From positions 186,001-250,000 of the forward strand of contig DATLZZ010000002.1 of the NCBI GenBank assembly GCA_035573715.1: a stretch of DNA of 64,000 bases, written 5' to 3'. This document shows, one piece after another, positions 48,309-57,779 of the stretch. Made by a program: the position numbers and the translations under genes. Under the pieces are notes generated by a model. It searched no databases. It was not told where the DNA came from and saw only the letters and a program-made list of their open reading frames with translations. The DNA is from JACPRL01 sp035573715 (GTDB lineage: Bacteria > Acidobacteriota > Terriglobia > Acidiferrales > 2-02-FULL-67-57). Numbering within the stretch: the stretch's first letter is position 1; each line of letters opens with the position of its first letter.

Positions 48309-48338
48309 TTGATTTTGCCTTGACGGTTCCACTACACT
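48309..48338 (+). promoter_or_regulatory. Possible promoter of the DAHP synthase gene
   Basis: TTGATT (48309-48314), 18 bases, TACACT (48333-48338) in the divergent gap before the gene. Each box matches four of six bases, so support is weak. No tRNA-like or attenuator structure was seen. Confidence 0.3.
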
Positions 48339-48398
48339 CGATGATTCGATTTGGCGCGACCCGCACGCCTGTAGAGGCGTAGAACGAGTGAGACCCCG

Positions 48399-49457
48399 AT
48401 GCTGATTGTGATGCAGCAGCAGGCGACCGACGAGCAGATCCAGGCCGTCTGCCGCAAGATCGAGGAGATGGGCTGGAAGGCCCACGCCATCCGCGGCGCC
48501 ATGCGCACCGCCATCGGCATCACCGGTAACCAGGGCGCGGTGGACCCGGCGCCGTTCGAGTCGCTGCCGGGCGTGGTCGAGTGCGTCCCCGTCTCCAAAC
48601 CCTACAAGCTGGTCAGCCGCGAGTTCCGGGAAGAAGACACGGTGCTCGAGCTGGGCGATGGGGTGCGCATCGGCGGGGCCGAGCTGGCCATCATCGCCGG
48701 GCCGTGCGCGGTCGAGAGTCGCGAGCAGGCCTTCGCCATCGCCAAGCGGGTCAAGGCCGCCGGCGCTCGCCTGTTCCGCGGCGGCGCCTACAAGCCGCGC
48801 ACTTCACCCTACAGTTTCCAAGGGTTGGGTGAGCAGGGACTGAAGATTCTCGCTGAGGTCCGCGCCGAATTGGGGCTGAAGATTGTCACGGAAGCGGTGG
48901 ACGCCGAAAGTCTGGAGCTGGTTGACCGTTACGCCGACGTGATTCAAATCGGGGCGCGCAACATGCAGAACTTCTCTCTGCTCAAGTCGGCCGGCCGGGC
49001 GCGCAAGCCGGTGCTGCTCAAGCGCGGGCTGTCGGCGACGCTGGACGAATTCCTGATGGCGGCCGAGTACCTGCTGGCCGAGGGGAACAAGCAGGTGATT
49101 CTCTGCGAGCGCGGCGTGCGCACGTTCGCCGACCACACCCGCAACACGCTCGACCTGAGCGTGGTGCCGGCGGTCGAGCGCCTGAGCCACCTGCCGATTC
49201 TCGTCGACCCCAGCCATGGCACGGGCCGGCGCGAGAAAGTTCTGCCGCTCTCTCGCGCCGCGGTCGCCGTGGGTGCCGACGGCCTGCTGGTTGAGGTGCA
49301 CCACGAGCCCGCCAAGGCGCTCTCCGATGGCTATCAGTCTATCCTGCCGGAGGATTTCGAGCGCTTGATGGATGAAGTGCGAGCCATTGCCGCCGTGCTG
49401 GGGCGCGGCATCCTGCCGACCGAGCCGCGCCGGCCGGCGCATTCGGTGCGTGCTTAG
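48399..49457 (+). CDS. aroF: 3-deoxy-7-phosphoheptulonate synthase (DAHP synthase, type I beta)
   Basis: 352 residues. An N-terminal ferredoxin-like regulatory domain (1 to about 70, LIVMQQQATDEQIQAV) is followed by the TIM-barrel synthase: IAGPCAVESREQ, RGGAYKPRTSPYSFQGLG, IQIGARNMQNFSLLK, VILCERGVRTF and LVDPSHGTGRREKVLPL. It condenses phosphoenolpyruvate and erythrose 4-phosphate in the first shikimate step. The N-domain suggests feedback control by an aromatic amino acid or prephenate, as in Thermotoga. Confidence 0.95.
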   Translation: MLIVMQQQATDEQIQAVCRKIEEMGWKAHAIRGAMRTAIGITGNQGAVDPAPFESLPGVVECVPVSKPYKLVSREFREEDTVLELGDGVRIGGAELAIIAGPCAVESREQAFAIAKRVKAAGARLFRGGAYKPRTSPYSFQGLGEQGLKILAEVRAELGLKIVTEAVDAESLELVDRYADVIQIGARNMQNFSLLKSAGRARKPVLLKRGLSATLDEFLMAAEYLLAEGNKQVILCERGVRTFADHTRNTLDLSVVPAVERLSHLPILVDPSHGTGRREKVLPLSRAAVAVGADGLLVEVHHEPAKALSDGYQSILPEDFERLMDEVRAIAAVLGRGILPTEPRRPAHSVRA

Positions 49458-49469
49458 TTCTGGCTTCAC

Positions 49470-50615
49470 TTGCATTCAACACCAGACCAGCAACGCTCTC
49501 TTCTCCACTCGCTGAGTTCCCTTCTGTGCGCGCTCTCACTGGCGCTGACGGCCTGCTCCCGCGCGAGCACGGATGCGGCGTTCTCGGCGCCTGCGTTAGC
49601 CTTTGTTACCAACGGCCGCAGTCATACCGTAACTGTGGTTGATCTGCGCAAGCTCGGCATCAAAGGCTCCATCGAAGTGGGACGCAACCCGACCGATGTG
49701 CAGGCGCGCCCCGGACACCCGGAAATCTACCTCGTCGCCACCGACGCCGACCGCGTTGAAGTCATCAACCCCGCGACCCTGCAGGTCGAAGCGGCAATTC
49801 CGGTGGGTGTGCGTCCCTACTATGTTGACTTCGCGCCCGATGGCCGCCGCGCCTACGTGGCCAACTCGGGCTCGGGCACGGTGAGCGTCATCAATTGCGA
49901 GCGGCGCCAGGTTGAAACCACAGTACGGGTTGGGCGCGAGCCGGGCCTGGCGCGCGTCAGCCCGGATGGCTCGCTGGTGGTGGTGTCCAATCGCGCCGAC
50001 TCCACTGTTTCCGTGATAAAGACGGAGACTATGGGGGTCGCCGCGACCATCCCGGTGGCCGAGCATCCGGAGGACATCGTCATTCTTCCCGACGCCTCCA
50101 AAGCGTTCGTGGCGGCGACCGGAGCGGCGCAGGTTTCCGCCCTTGACCTGCGACGCCTCGTCCTGCTCACGCACGTTCCCGTCGGCGCCACACCGGTGGA
50201 CCTGGAATTGAAGCCGGACGGCGGCGAACTGTTCGTCGCCAATTTCGGCTCGCACACCGTCACCATCATCAACACCTGGACGAACGACGCGGTGGAGACG
50301 CTGCCCGCCGGCCGCCAGCCGGTCCATCTGGTGGCCAGCCGCGGCGGCGACCGCCTCTACGTTACCAACTTCGGGTCCAATCAGGTGCAGGTGGTGCAGA
50401 TTCCCACGCGGCAGGTGGCCGGAACGGTTACTGTGGGCACCCAGCCGGACGCCACCGCTCTGACACCGGATGAGTCCATGTTGCTCGTGACCAATTCCGG
50501 TTCCGGCGACCTGGCGGTGGTGCGCGCCCGCGAACTGGCGCTCTCGACGCTGCTGCCGGTGGGCTCGGGCCCGCGCGCGGTCGCCGTGGTTCCTCTCGCG
50601 GGGCGCGCGCCATGA
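49470..50615 (+). CDS. YVTN-repeat beta-propeller lipoprotein
   Basis: 381 residues from a TTG. A signal peptide ends in the lipobox L-T-A-C29, so it is lipid-anchored. The rest is a seven-bladed propeller of about 42-residue repeats with YVANxGSxTVSVI-type strands (for example RAYVANSGSGTVSVIN, ELFVANFGSHTVTIIN, RLYVTNFGSNQVQVVQ). It probably binds proteins or substrates in the periplasm; the ligand is unknown. Its stop overlaps the LptFG ATG by four bases (ATGA), suggesting an envelope role in the same process. Confidence 0.85.
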   Translation: MHSTPDQQRSLLHSLSSLLCALSLALTACSRASTDAAFSAPALAFVTNGRSHTVTVVDLRKLGIKGSIEVGRNPTDVQARPGHPEIYLVATDADRVEVINPATLQVEAAIPVGVRPYYVDFAPDGRRAYVANSGSGTVSVINCERRQVETTVRVGREPGLARVSPDGSLVVVSNRADSTVSVIKTETMGVAATIPVAEHPEDIVILPDASKAFVAATGAAQVSALDLRRLVLLTHVPVGATPVDLELKPDGGELFVANFGSHTVTIINTWTNDAVETLPAGRQPVHLVASRGGDRLYVTNFGSNQVQVVQIPTRQVAGTVTVGTQPDATALTPDESMLLVTNSGSGDLAVVRARELALSTLLPVGSGPRAVAVVPLAGRAP

Positions 50616-52918
50616 AACTCCTCGACCGCTGCGTGCTGCTTGAGATGGTCAGCTACGCTGGGTTGAGCCTGGGTGTGTTTCTCTTCGTTCTGATGATCCC
50701 CGAGGTGCTCAAGCTGAGCGAACTGCTGGCACAGGGCGACGTGCCGTTGCCGATGGTGGCGCAACTGCTGTGGAGCGTCGTGCCAGGCAAGCTGATGTGG
50801 GTCATCCCGATCAGTACGCTGGCCAGCCTGCTGACCGCGCTCAGCCGCGCGGCCGCCGACCACGAAGTGATTGCCATGGAAGCCGTCGGCATCAGCCCGC
50901 TGCGGCTCCTGCGCCCGACGGTGGTGTTCGGCGTCATCGGCGGGTTGCTGACGCTGGCGGCGACCGCGTGGTGGGGGCCGCGGGGCGCGCGCACACTCGC
51001 CGCTTTGCAGGCCGAGTTGGCTGCTGGCCGCGCTTCCTATGAAATCCGCGCCGGCGTTTTTGATGAGCGCTTCCCCAACGTGGTGCTCTATGTGCAGGAC
51101 ATCGAGCCCACCAGCGGCCGCTGGCGCGGCGTACTGCTGGCCCACATCGCCGAGCGAGAGAACCCGCGCCTCACGGTGGCCGAGTCGGCCGTGGCGGTTT
51201 CCGAGCCGGCTCAAAACCGCCTGCTCATTCATCTCTACAACGGCAGCACGCACAGCCAGCAGACCGACCAGCCGGAGCGGTATTCGGTATCCACCTTTGC
51301 GGAAAGCGCGCTGGCGGTGGCGCTGCCGGCAGCGCCGCCGGCGGCAGAGTCACGGCGAAACGCCGACTTGAGCCTGGGAGCGTTGTGGGCGGCGAGCCTC
51401 GACGGGCCGCAGTGGCGGATTGCGCGCGCCGACTTCCATCGCCGGCTGGCGCTGCCCGCCGCGTGCCTCATCTTCGGCTTGGTGGCGCTGCCTCTGGGCT
51501 TGTTGGCGCAACGCTCCGGACGTTCCATCGGTTTCGTCACCGCAGTGGCGGCGGCGATTTTCTACTACATGGTGTTTGTTACCGGCGACCGCCTGGCGCG
51601 CGAAGGCAAGCTGCCGCCGGGCATCGGCGTGTGGCTGGCCAACCTGGCTCTGCTCCTGCCCGCGCTCGTCTATCTGCCCGGCCGGCGCTCGTCGGCGTGG
51701 GGTTTCCGGTTGGGCGAGGTGGATGAATGGGGTGCCTGGATTCGCGGTTGGTTTTCGTCGTCGAATGCGAAGCCGGCCAGCACGACTCCGGCGGCCACCA
51801 CCAAGCGGCGAGCCGCCGGCTGGCGGTTCGTGCGCACGCTCGATCTCTATGTGGCCCGCGGCGCGTTCTTCTATTCCATCGTGCTGCTCATCGGCCTCAC
51901 CGTGCTGTTCTCTCTGCTCATCGTGCTGGAGATGGTGGATGAAATCGCGGCGCACAACATCTCCTGGGAGGTGGTGGCGCGGTTCCTGTGGTACCTGCAG
52001 CCGCAGGCCATCTATTGGATGGCGCCGCTGGCGTTTCTGCTCGGGCTGCTGCTGCAGGTTTCGCTGCTCGCCAAGCACAACGAGCTGGTGGCTATGCGCA
52101 GCGCCGGTCTGAGCCTCTATCGCGTCGCAGTTCCTGTTGTCCTGCTGGGGCTGGCCGTTTCACTGGCACTGTTCGCGCTCGACTACTATCATCTTCCCTA
52201 CGCCAACCAGCGCCAGGAAGTGCTGCGCAACCAGATCAAAGGCCGCCCGCCGCAAACCTTTCTGCCGACCACGCAGCGCTGGGTGTTCGGCGAGCAGCGC
52301 CGCATCTACTACTACGCATTCTTTGACCCGGCGACCAACCTGCTGGGGCGCGTCAGCGTGCTGGAGTTTACGCCGGATGCGTTCGTCCTGCGCCGCCGAA
52401 TCTCTGCCTACGCCGCGCACTGGGAAGCGCAGATTCCCGGCTGGGTCTTCGAGCGCGGCTGGGAGCGGCAGTTCAATCCCGACCAGACCATTACCTACAA
52501 ACCGTTTCAGGCGACAGCCTTCCCAGAACTGAACGAGCCGCCCACCTACTTCCGCAAGGAGGTCCGCGAGTCGGCGCTGATGAATTTCCGGGAACTAGGC
52601 AATTACATCGCGGTGTTGCGCCAGGGCGGGTTCGACGTCACCCGGCTGGAGGTGCAGTGGCACAAGAAGTTTTCCTATCCGCTTGTTGCCGCCATCATCG
52701 TGCTGCTGGCTTTTCCCTTCGCTGTCGGCAGCGGGCGCCGCGGCGCCGTGGGCGGGCTGGCGGTGGGGATTGCGTTGGGGCTCGCCTATTGGGCGCTGAT
52801 GGGTTTCTTCGAAGCGCTGGGAAACTTCGGGCTGCTGCCGCCGCTGCTGGCGGCGTGGGGTCCGGCGCTGGCGTTTCTTCTGGCCGGAGTCTACCTCACG
52901 CTTCAGGTAGAAACCTGA
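50612..52918 (+). CDS. lptFG: LptF-LptG fusion, lipopolysaccharide export permease
   Basis: 768 residues with two consecutive YjgP/YjgQ permease modules, about residues 1-375 and 405-768. Each has six membrane helices around a periplasmic jellyroll: first-half mark PGKLMWVIPISTLASLLTAL, second-half mark PQAIYWMAPLAFLLGLLLQV; both continue with H-E-V/L-x-A-M-x-x-x-G-x-S motifs. In most diderms LptF and LptG are separate genes; they extract LPS with LptB. The linker (about 380-405) is Ser/Thr/Ala-rich. No lptB, lptA or lptC is nearby. Translational coupling to the YVTN lipoprotein is clear. Confidence 0.9.
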   Translation: MKLLDRCVLLEMVSYAGLSLGVFLFVLMIPEVLKLSELLAQGDVPLPMVAQLLWSVVPGKLMWVIPISTLASLLTALSRAAADHEVIAMEAVGISPLRLLRPTVVFGVIGGLLTLAATAWWGPRGARTLAALQAELAAGRASYEIRAGVFDERFPNVVLYVQDIEPTSGRWRGVLLAHIAERENPRLTVAESAVAVSEPAQNRLLIHLYNGSTHSQQTDQPERYSVSTFAESALAVALPAAPPAAESRRNADLSLGALWAASLDGPQWRIARADFHRRLALPAACLIFGLVALPLGLLAQRSGRSIGFVTAVAAAIFYYMVFVTGDRLAREGKLPPGIGVWLANLALLLPALVYLPGRRSSAWGFRLGEVDEWGAWIRGWFSSSNAKPASTTPAATTKRRAAGWRFVRTLDLYVARGAFFYSIVLLIGLTVLFSLLIVLEMVDEIAAHNISWEVVARFLWYLQPQAIYWMAPLAFLLGLLLQVSLLAKHNELVAMRSAGLSLYRVAVPVVLLGLAVSLALFALDYYHLPYANQRQEVLRNQIKGRPPQTFLPTTQRWVFGEQRRIYYYAFFDPATNLLGRVSVLEFTPDAFVLRRRISAYAAHWEAQIPGWVFERGWERQFNPDQTITYKPFQATAFPELNEPPTYFRKEVRESALMNFRELGNYIAVLRQGGFDVTRLEVQWHKKFSYPLVAAIIVLLAFPFAVGSGRRGAVGGLAVGIALGLAYWALMGFFEALGNFGLLPPLLAAWGPALAFLLAGVYLTLQVET

Positions 52919-52922
52919 CCGG

Positions 52923-55643
52923 CTAGGCGGTTCGGGCTACGCCTTCCCCCACCATTCCCCGCTTCTCCTTGATGGCGGCCTGCGCCGCCGCCAGCCGCGC
53001 CACCGGAACGCGATAGGGTGAGCAACTCACGTAGTCCAGGCCGATGCGGTGGCAGAACTCTACCGAGGCCGGGTCGCCGCCGTGCTCGCCGCAGATGCCG
53101 ACCTTCAGCTTGGGATTGACGCTGCGGCCGCGCTCGGTGCCCAGCTTCACCAGTTGCCCGACGCCGGCGACGTCGAGCGTTTGGAACGGGTCGTCGGTCA
53201 AGATGCCCTGTTGCAGGTAGGTCTGGATGATGCGCCCGGCATCGTCGCGCGACAGCCCGAGCGTGGTCTGAGTGAGGTCGTTGGTGCCGAAGGAAAAGAA
53301 CTCGGCCGATTGCGCAATGCTATCGGCGGTCAGCGCCGCACGCGGCAACTCGATCATCGTGCCGACGAGATAAGGCACTTTGCGTTTCCTGGCCGCGAAG
53401 ACTTCGCGCGCGACCTTGTCCACCACTTCCCGTTGCAAGTCGAATTCGCGCCGATCGCCCACCAGCGGAATCATCACCTCCGGCAACACCTTCACGCCTT
53501 CCGCCGCAACGTCACAGGCGGCTTCAAAGATTGCGCGGGCCTGCATCTCGGAAATCTCCGGATAGCTGATCCCCAGCCGACAGCCGCGGTGGCCGAGCAT
53601 CGGATTAAACTCATGCAACTGCTCGACCCGCGCCAGCAGCTTCTTCTTCTCCTCGAGTTCCTTCGGTTTGTTCTCGTGCGAGAGCCGCTCGATCTCGACC
53701 AGAAGGTGCTCGCGGCGCGGCAGGAACTCGTGCAGAGGCGGATCCAGGAAGCGAATCGTTACCGGGAACCCCGCCATCGCACGGAAAAGTCCTTTAAAAT
53801 CATCGCGTTGCATGGGTAGCAGCTTCATCAGCGCCGCGCGCCGGTCTTCCTCGGTGACGGCCATGATCATCGCTTGCATGTGCGGCAAGCGCTCCTCGGC
53901 GAAGAACATGTGTTCTGTTCGACACAGTCCGATACCTTCGGCGCCGAATCGGCGAGCGGCCTGCGCATCGCGCGGGATGTCAGCATTGGCGCGCAAGCCG
54001 AGGCGACGGAAGCGGTCGCACCAACTCATGAACGCGGCGAACTCGCCTCCCGCCGGGTCGGGTTCGATAGTCTTCGCCTTGCCGAGGATGACTCGGCCTG
54101 TGGACCCATCGAGTGAAATCCAGTCGCCCTGCTTCACTCGGGTCGTGTCCACGCTGAAGTACTTTTCCTCCTCGCGAAGCTGAATCGCCTCGCAGCCCAC
54201 CACGCAGCACTTGCCCATCCCGCGAGCGACCACGGCGGCATGGCTGGTCATCCCTCCCCGCGCTGTCAGGATGCCCACGGCGGCGTCCATGCCGTGGATG
54301 TCGTCGGGCACGGTTTCGCTCCGCACCAGAATCACAGGCCCGTTGGCCGCCTGGAGCACGGCTTCATCGGCCGTAAAGACCACGCGGCCCACCGCAGCGC
54401 CGGGCGAAGCTGGCAGGCCTTTGGCGAGTACCTGCAGCTTCTGGGTGTCGTCAATGATTGGGTGGAGGAGCTGCTCCAGTTGGCCGGGCTCAACTCGCAG
54501 CACGGCCTCGTCAGGCTTGATCAGCTTTTCCTTCACCATGTCGTAGGCAATCTTGAGCGCTGCCCGGCCGGTACGCTTGCCAGTGCGCGTCTGGAGCATG
54601 TAGAGGCGGCCATCCTGGATGGTGAACTCGAAGTCCTGCATGTCGCGGTAGTGGCGCTCGAGCCGCCGGGCAATCTGCGCCAGTTGCTTGTAGACGCCCG
54701 GCATCAGGCGCTGGAGCTCTCGCACCGGCATGGGCGTCCGGATCCCGGCCACCACGTCTTCGCCCTGGGCGTTCTGCAGGAACTCCCCGTAGAACTCCTT
54801 CGCGCCTGTAGATGGATTGCGGGTGAAGCCGACCCCGGTGCCCGAGTTCTCGCCGGTGTTCCCGAACACCATCATCTGAACGTTGACCGCGGTGCCCAGG
54901 CTCTCGGAGATCCTGTGCATCCGGCGATAGGTACGGGCGCGCGGGTTGTACCAGGAACGGAAGACGGCGTCGCGGGCCAGCCGAAGCTGCTCGTGGGGTT
55001 CCTGCGGAAAGGGCTTGCGGGTCTTCTCCAGGACCAGGTGCTTGTAGCGGGCAACCACCTGGGCCAGCGGCTCGGCCCCCAACTCGGCGTCGGTACGGGC
55101 GCCGGCGATTCGCTTTACGTCCTCGAAGATGCGATCGAATTCCTCCTTGGGAATCTGCAGCACGACGTTCCCGAACATCTGGATGAAGCGGCGGTAACAG
55201 TCGAGCGCAAAGCGGCGGTTGCCGGTGCGCCGCGCCAGGGCCTCGACTGTCTCGTCGTTCAGCCCCAGGTTGAGGATGGTATCCATCATTCCCGGCATTG
55301 AGAACTTGGCTCCCGAACGCACCGATACCAGAAGCGGGTCCTCCTTTGAGCCCAGCTTCTTGCCGCTGACCTTCTCGAGGCGCGCCAGCGCCTTCACAAT
55401 CTGCTGCTCAATCTTCGGGCCCAGGCGCTGGCCGTGCTCGAAGTAGTAGCGGCAGGCCGTGGTGGCGATGGTGAAGCCGGGAGGCACGGGAAGGCCAGCG
55501 TTGGTCATCTCGGCCAGACCCGCCCCTTTGCCCCCCAGGAGGTCCTTCCAATCGCCGCGGCCCTCGGCCCGGCCGCCGCCGAAGAAGTAGACGAACTTGC
55601 CGCCCGTGGCGGTTCTGCGTGATGCTTTCTTTCCGGCTGCCAT
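52923..55643 (-). CDS. ppdK: Pyruvate, phosphate dikinase
   Basis: 906 residues. The N-terminal ATP-grasp domain has GGKGAGLAEMTNAGLPVPPGFT, the central phosphohistidine domain has H468 in GGMTSHAAVVARGMG, and the C-terminal PEP-binding barrel has GLCRTEHMF, LGHRGCRLGISYPEI and FSFGTNDLTQTTLG. It interconverts pyruvate, ATP and phosphate with PEP, AMP and pyrophosphate, for gluconeogenesis or glycolysis with pyrophosphate. It follows glyS by nine bases on the same strand. Confidence 0.97.
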   Translation of the reverse strand: MAAGKKASRRTATGGKFVYFFGGGRAEGRGDWKDLLGGKGAGLAEMTNAGLPVPPGFTIATTACRYYFEHGQRLGPKIEQQIVKALARLEKVSGKKLGSKEDPLLVSVRSGAKFSMPGMMDTILNLGLNDETVEALARRTGNRRFALDCYRRFIQMFGNVVLQIPKEEFDRIFEDVKRIAGARTDAELGAEPLAQVVARYKHLVLEKTRKPFPQEPHEQLRLARDAVFRSWYNPRARTYRRMHRISESLGTAVNVQMMVFGNTGENSGTGVGFTRNPSTGAKEFYGEFLQNAQGEDVVAGIRTPMPVRELQRLMPGVYKQLAQIARRLERHYRDMQDFEFTIQDGRLYMLQTRTGKRTGRAALKIAYDMVKEKLIKPDEAVLRVEPGQLEQLLHPIIDDTQKLQVLAKGLPASPGAAVGRVVFTADEAVLQAANGPVILVRSETVPDDIHGMDAAVGILTARGGMTSHAAVVARGMGKCCVVGCEAIQLREEEKYFSVDTTRVKQGDWISLDGSTGRVILGKAKTIEPDPAGGEFAAFMSWCDRFRRLGLRANADIPRDAQAARRFGAEGIGLCRTEHMFFAEERLPHMQAMIMAVTEEDRRAALMKLLPMQRDDFKGLFRAMAGFPVTIRFLDPPLHEFLPRREHLLVEIERLSHENKPKELEEKKKLLARVEQLHEFNPMLGHRGCRLGISYPEISEMQARAIFEAACDVAAEGVKVLPEVMIPLVGDRREFDLQREVVDKVAREVFAARKRKVPYLVGTMIELPRAALTADSIAQSAEFFSFGTNDLTQTTLGLSRDDAGRIIQTYLQQGILTDDPFQTLDVAGVGQLVKLGTERGRSVNPKLKVGICGEHGGDPASVEFCHRIGLDYVSCSPYRVPVARLAAAQAAIKEKRGMVGEGVARTA

Positions 55644-55652
55644 TCCTGCTCC

Positions 55653-57779
55653 TTAACCCTTGGGGGTAACAACAATCTCGGAGAAATCGGCTACGGTGGA
55701 GAACTCGCGCAGCACCTGGGCCAGCAGCGCAAGGCGGTTCTCGCGTACGCGCTCATCGGGTGCCATGACCAGCACTTTGTCGAAGAAGCGGTCCACCTGC
55801 GGGCGCAGCGAGGCTATCAGCCGCAGGGCGTCCTCGTACTTGTGCGCCTGGCGCAGCGCCGCCACGCGGGGACGGAGCTCAACAAAGCGGTCGAAGAGTT
55901 CCCGCTCGGGTCCGGCTTCGAGAAGCTCCTCGTTAGCTCGCCCGGCGGCGCGGGCCTGGCCGTTGCCCGCCTGTTCGAGGATGTTGCGAATGCGCTTGAA
56001 GGCGGCGGCCACGGGCTCAAAGTCCTTGCTGGGGCGCAAGCGGCGGACCGCTTCCAGCCGCGCAGCCGCTTCGGCCAGGTCGTCCCAGCCGGCGGCGAAG
56101 ACGGCGTTGACCTCGTCGAACGGATGCTGCCGCAACTCCCGGAAGACATACCGGGCGCGCTCTTCGAGGAAGGTTAGAACTTCGGAAGCCAGCCGAACCG
56201 GGTCTTCTACCTTGAGACCCCCTCGCACCAGCCCGGAGACCGCCTGCTCGACCGCCGCGCGGAGCGATAGCGCGGCTCCGCCTTCCACCACAATGCGCAC
56301 CACGCCGGTGCCGGCGCGGCGCAAAGCAAAGGGGTCGCGCGAACCCGTCGGGGCCAGCCCGGCGCCGAAGCAGGCGGCGATGGTGTCGAGCTTGTCGGCC
56401 AGAGCCAGCGCCGCGGCTTCCAGCGTGGACGGACAGGAAGCGTCAGCCGCGGCGGGCTGGTAGTGTTCGTAGATGGCCTGAGCTACTTTTTCGGGTTCGC
56501 CCTGAGCGCGGGCGTAGAGGCCGCCGATGATTCCCTGCAGCTCGGGGAATTCCCCGACCATTTCTGTGGTGAGATCGGATTTGCACAACAGCGCCGCGCG
56601 CGCCGCCGCCTCGATGTCGGCGCGCCGACCTTGTGGCCACACCAGATGGCGCGCAATCCACTCGGTGAGCGTCACCACGCGGTTCACTTTCTTGGCGTAG
56701 CTCCCGAGCTGAGCTTGAAATACAACTTGATCCAGCAGGCGCACGCGCTCGGCCAGCGAGCGCTTCTGATCGGCCTGCCAGAAAAAGTGCGCGTCGCGGA
56801 AGCGCGCCGCCAGCACGGTTTCGTGGCCGCGGCGGATCTCGCCGCTGGCGTCGCCATCCAGATCGAGCACGGCGATAAAGACCGGCGCGAGCTGGCCGCG
56901 CGCATCTTCCACCGCAATGTACTTCTGGTGGTGGCGCATCACGGTGATCAGAACTTCGGCGGGCAGCGAAAGAAACTCCGTACTGAACTCGCCGCGCACA
57001 ATCGCCGGATGTTCGGTGAGATTGGCGAGCTCTTCGAGCTGCGCAATGTCGGCGCGCCGACGTAGACCCTCGCGCTTGAGCGCGCGTTCGGCTTCGCGGG
57101 CGATGATGCGCTGGCGCTCCCGCGCATCGAGAACCACAAACGCTTTGGCGAGCCGCCGCCGGTACTCCTCGAGGCTCTTCACGGCGACGGCCGCGGGCGA
57201 GAGCAAGCGATGACCGCGCGTGGTGTTGCCCGACTCGAGGCCGCCAAGCTTGACCCGAACCACCTTGCCGTCGAACAGAGCCAGCAGCCAGCGTATGGGA
57301 CGAATGAAGCGCAGGCCCTCGGGCGAGGTCCAGTACATCGTGCGCGGAAAGCTGATGCCGCGAACGACACCGGGAATGATCTCAGCCAGGACGTCCCGGG
57401 CGGGTCTTCCCTTCTGCCTGGAGTGCGCGGCAATGTATTCGCCCTTGGGGGTCTCAACGGTCACCAGCGCCTTCACCGAAACGCCCTGCCTGGCGGCAAA
57501 GCTTTCCGCGGCGCGAGTTGGTTTGCCGTCCGGCGAGAACGCAACCGACTTCGGCGGCCCCACCACTTCGCTGGTGCGGTCGGGCTCAACCACGGCCAGG
57601 CGGGCGCAGCAGGCCACCAAGCGGCGTGGCGTAGAGTAGGTTTGAATCGGCTCCTTCTCCAAAAGGCCGCGAGCGCCCAGCTCCTTCTCGAGAAGCTCTC
57701 GCAGGCTGGCTTCGGCCTCAGGCAGCATCCAGCCCGGGATGTCTTCGCAGCCGATCTCGAGCAGGAAGTCGCGGCTCAC
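55653..57779 (-). CDS. glyS: Glycyl-tRNA synthetase beta subunit
   Basis: 708 residues of the bacterial tetrameric (alpha2 beta2) enzyme. Family marks: FLLEIGCEDIPGWMLPEA at the start, the RHHQKYIAVEDA strand, FWQADQKRSLAERV, ALLCKSDLTTEMVGEFPELQG and the HD-like helices that follow, and the C-terminal anticodon region. The GTG start overlaps the glyQ stop by four bases (GTGA), so subunit synthesis is coupled. It binds tRNA-Gly. Confidence 0.95.
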   Translation of the reverse strand: MSRDFLLEIGCEDIPGWMLPEAEASLRELLEKELGARGLLEKEPIQTYSTPRRLVACCARLAVVEPDRTSEVVGPPKSVAFSPDGKPTRAAESFAARQGVSVKALVTVETPKGEYIAAHSRQKGRPARDVLAEIIPGVVRGISFPRTMYWTSPEGLRFIRPIRWLLALFDGKVVRVKLGGLESGNTTRGHRLLSPAAVAVKSLEEYRRRLAKAFVVLDARERQRIIAREAERALKREGLRRRADIAQLEELANLTEHPAIVRGEFSTEFLSLPAEVLITVMRHHQKYIAVEDARGQLAPVFIAVLDLDGDASGEIRRGHETVLAARFRDAHFFWQADQKRSLAERVRLLDQVVFQAQLGSYAKKVNRVVTLTEWIARHLVWPQGRRADIEAAARAALLCKSDLTTEMVGEFPELQGIIGGLYARAQGEPEKVAQAIYEHYQPAAADASCPSTLEAAALALADKLDTIAACFGAGLAPTGSRDPFALRRAGTGVVRIVVEGGAALSLRAAVEQAVSGLVRGGLKVEDPVRLASEVLTFLEERARYVFRELRQHPFDEVNAVFAAGWDDLAEAAARLEAVRRLRPSKDFEPVAAAFKRIRNILEQAGNGQARAAGRANEELLEAGPERELFDRFVELRPRVAALRQAHKYEDALRLIASLRPQVDRFFDKVLVMAPDERVRENRLALLAQVLREFSTVADFSEIVVTPKG

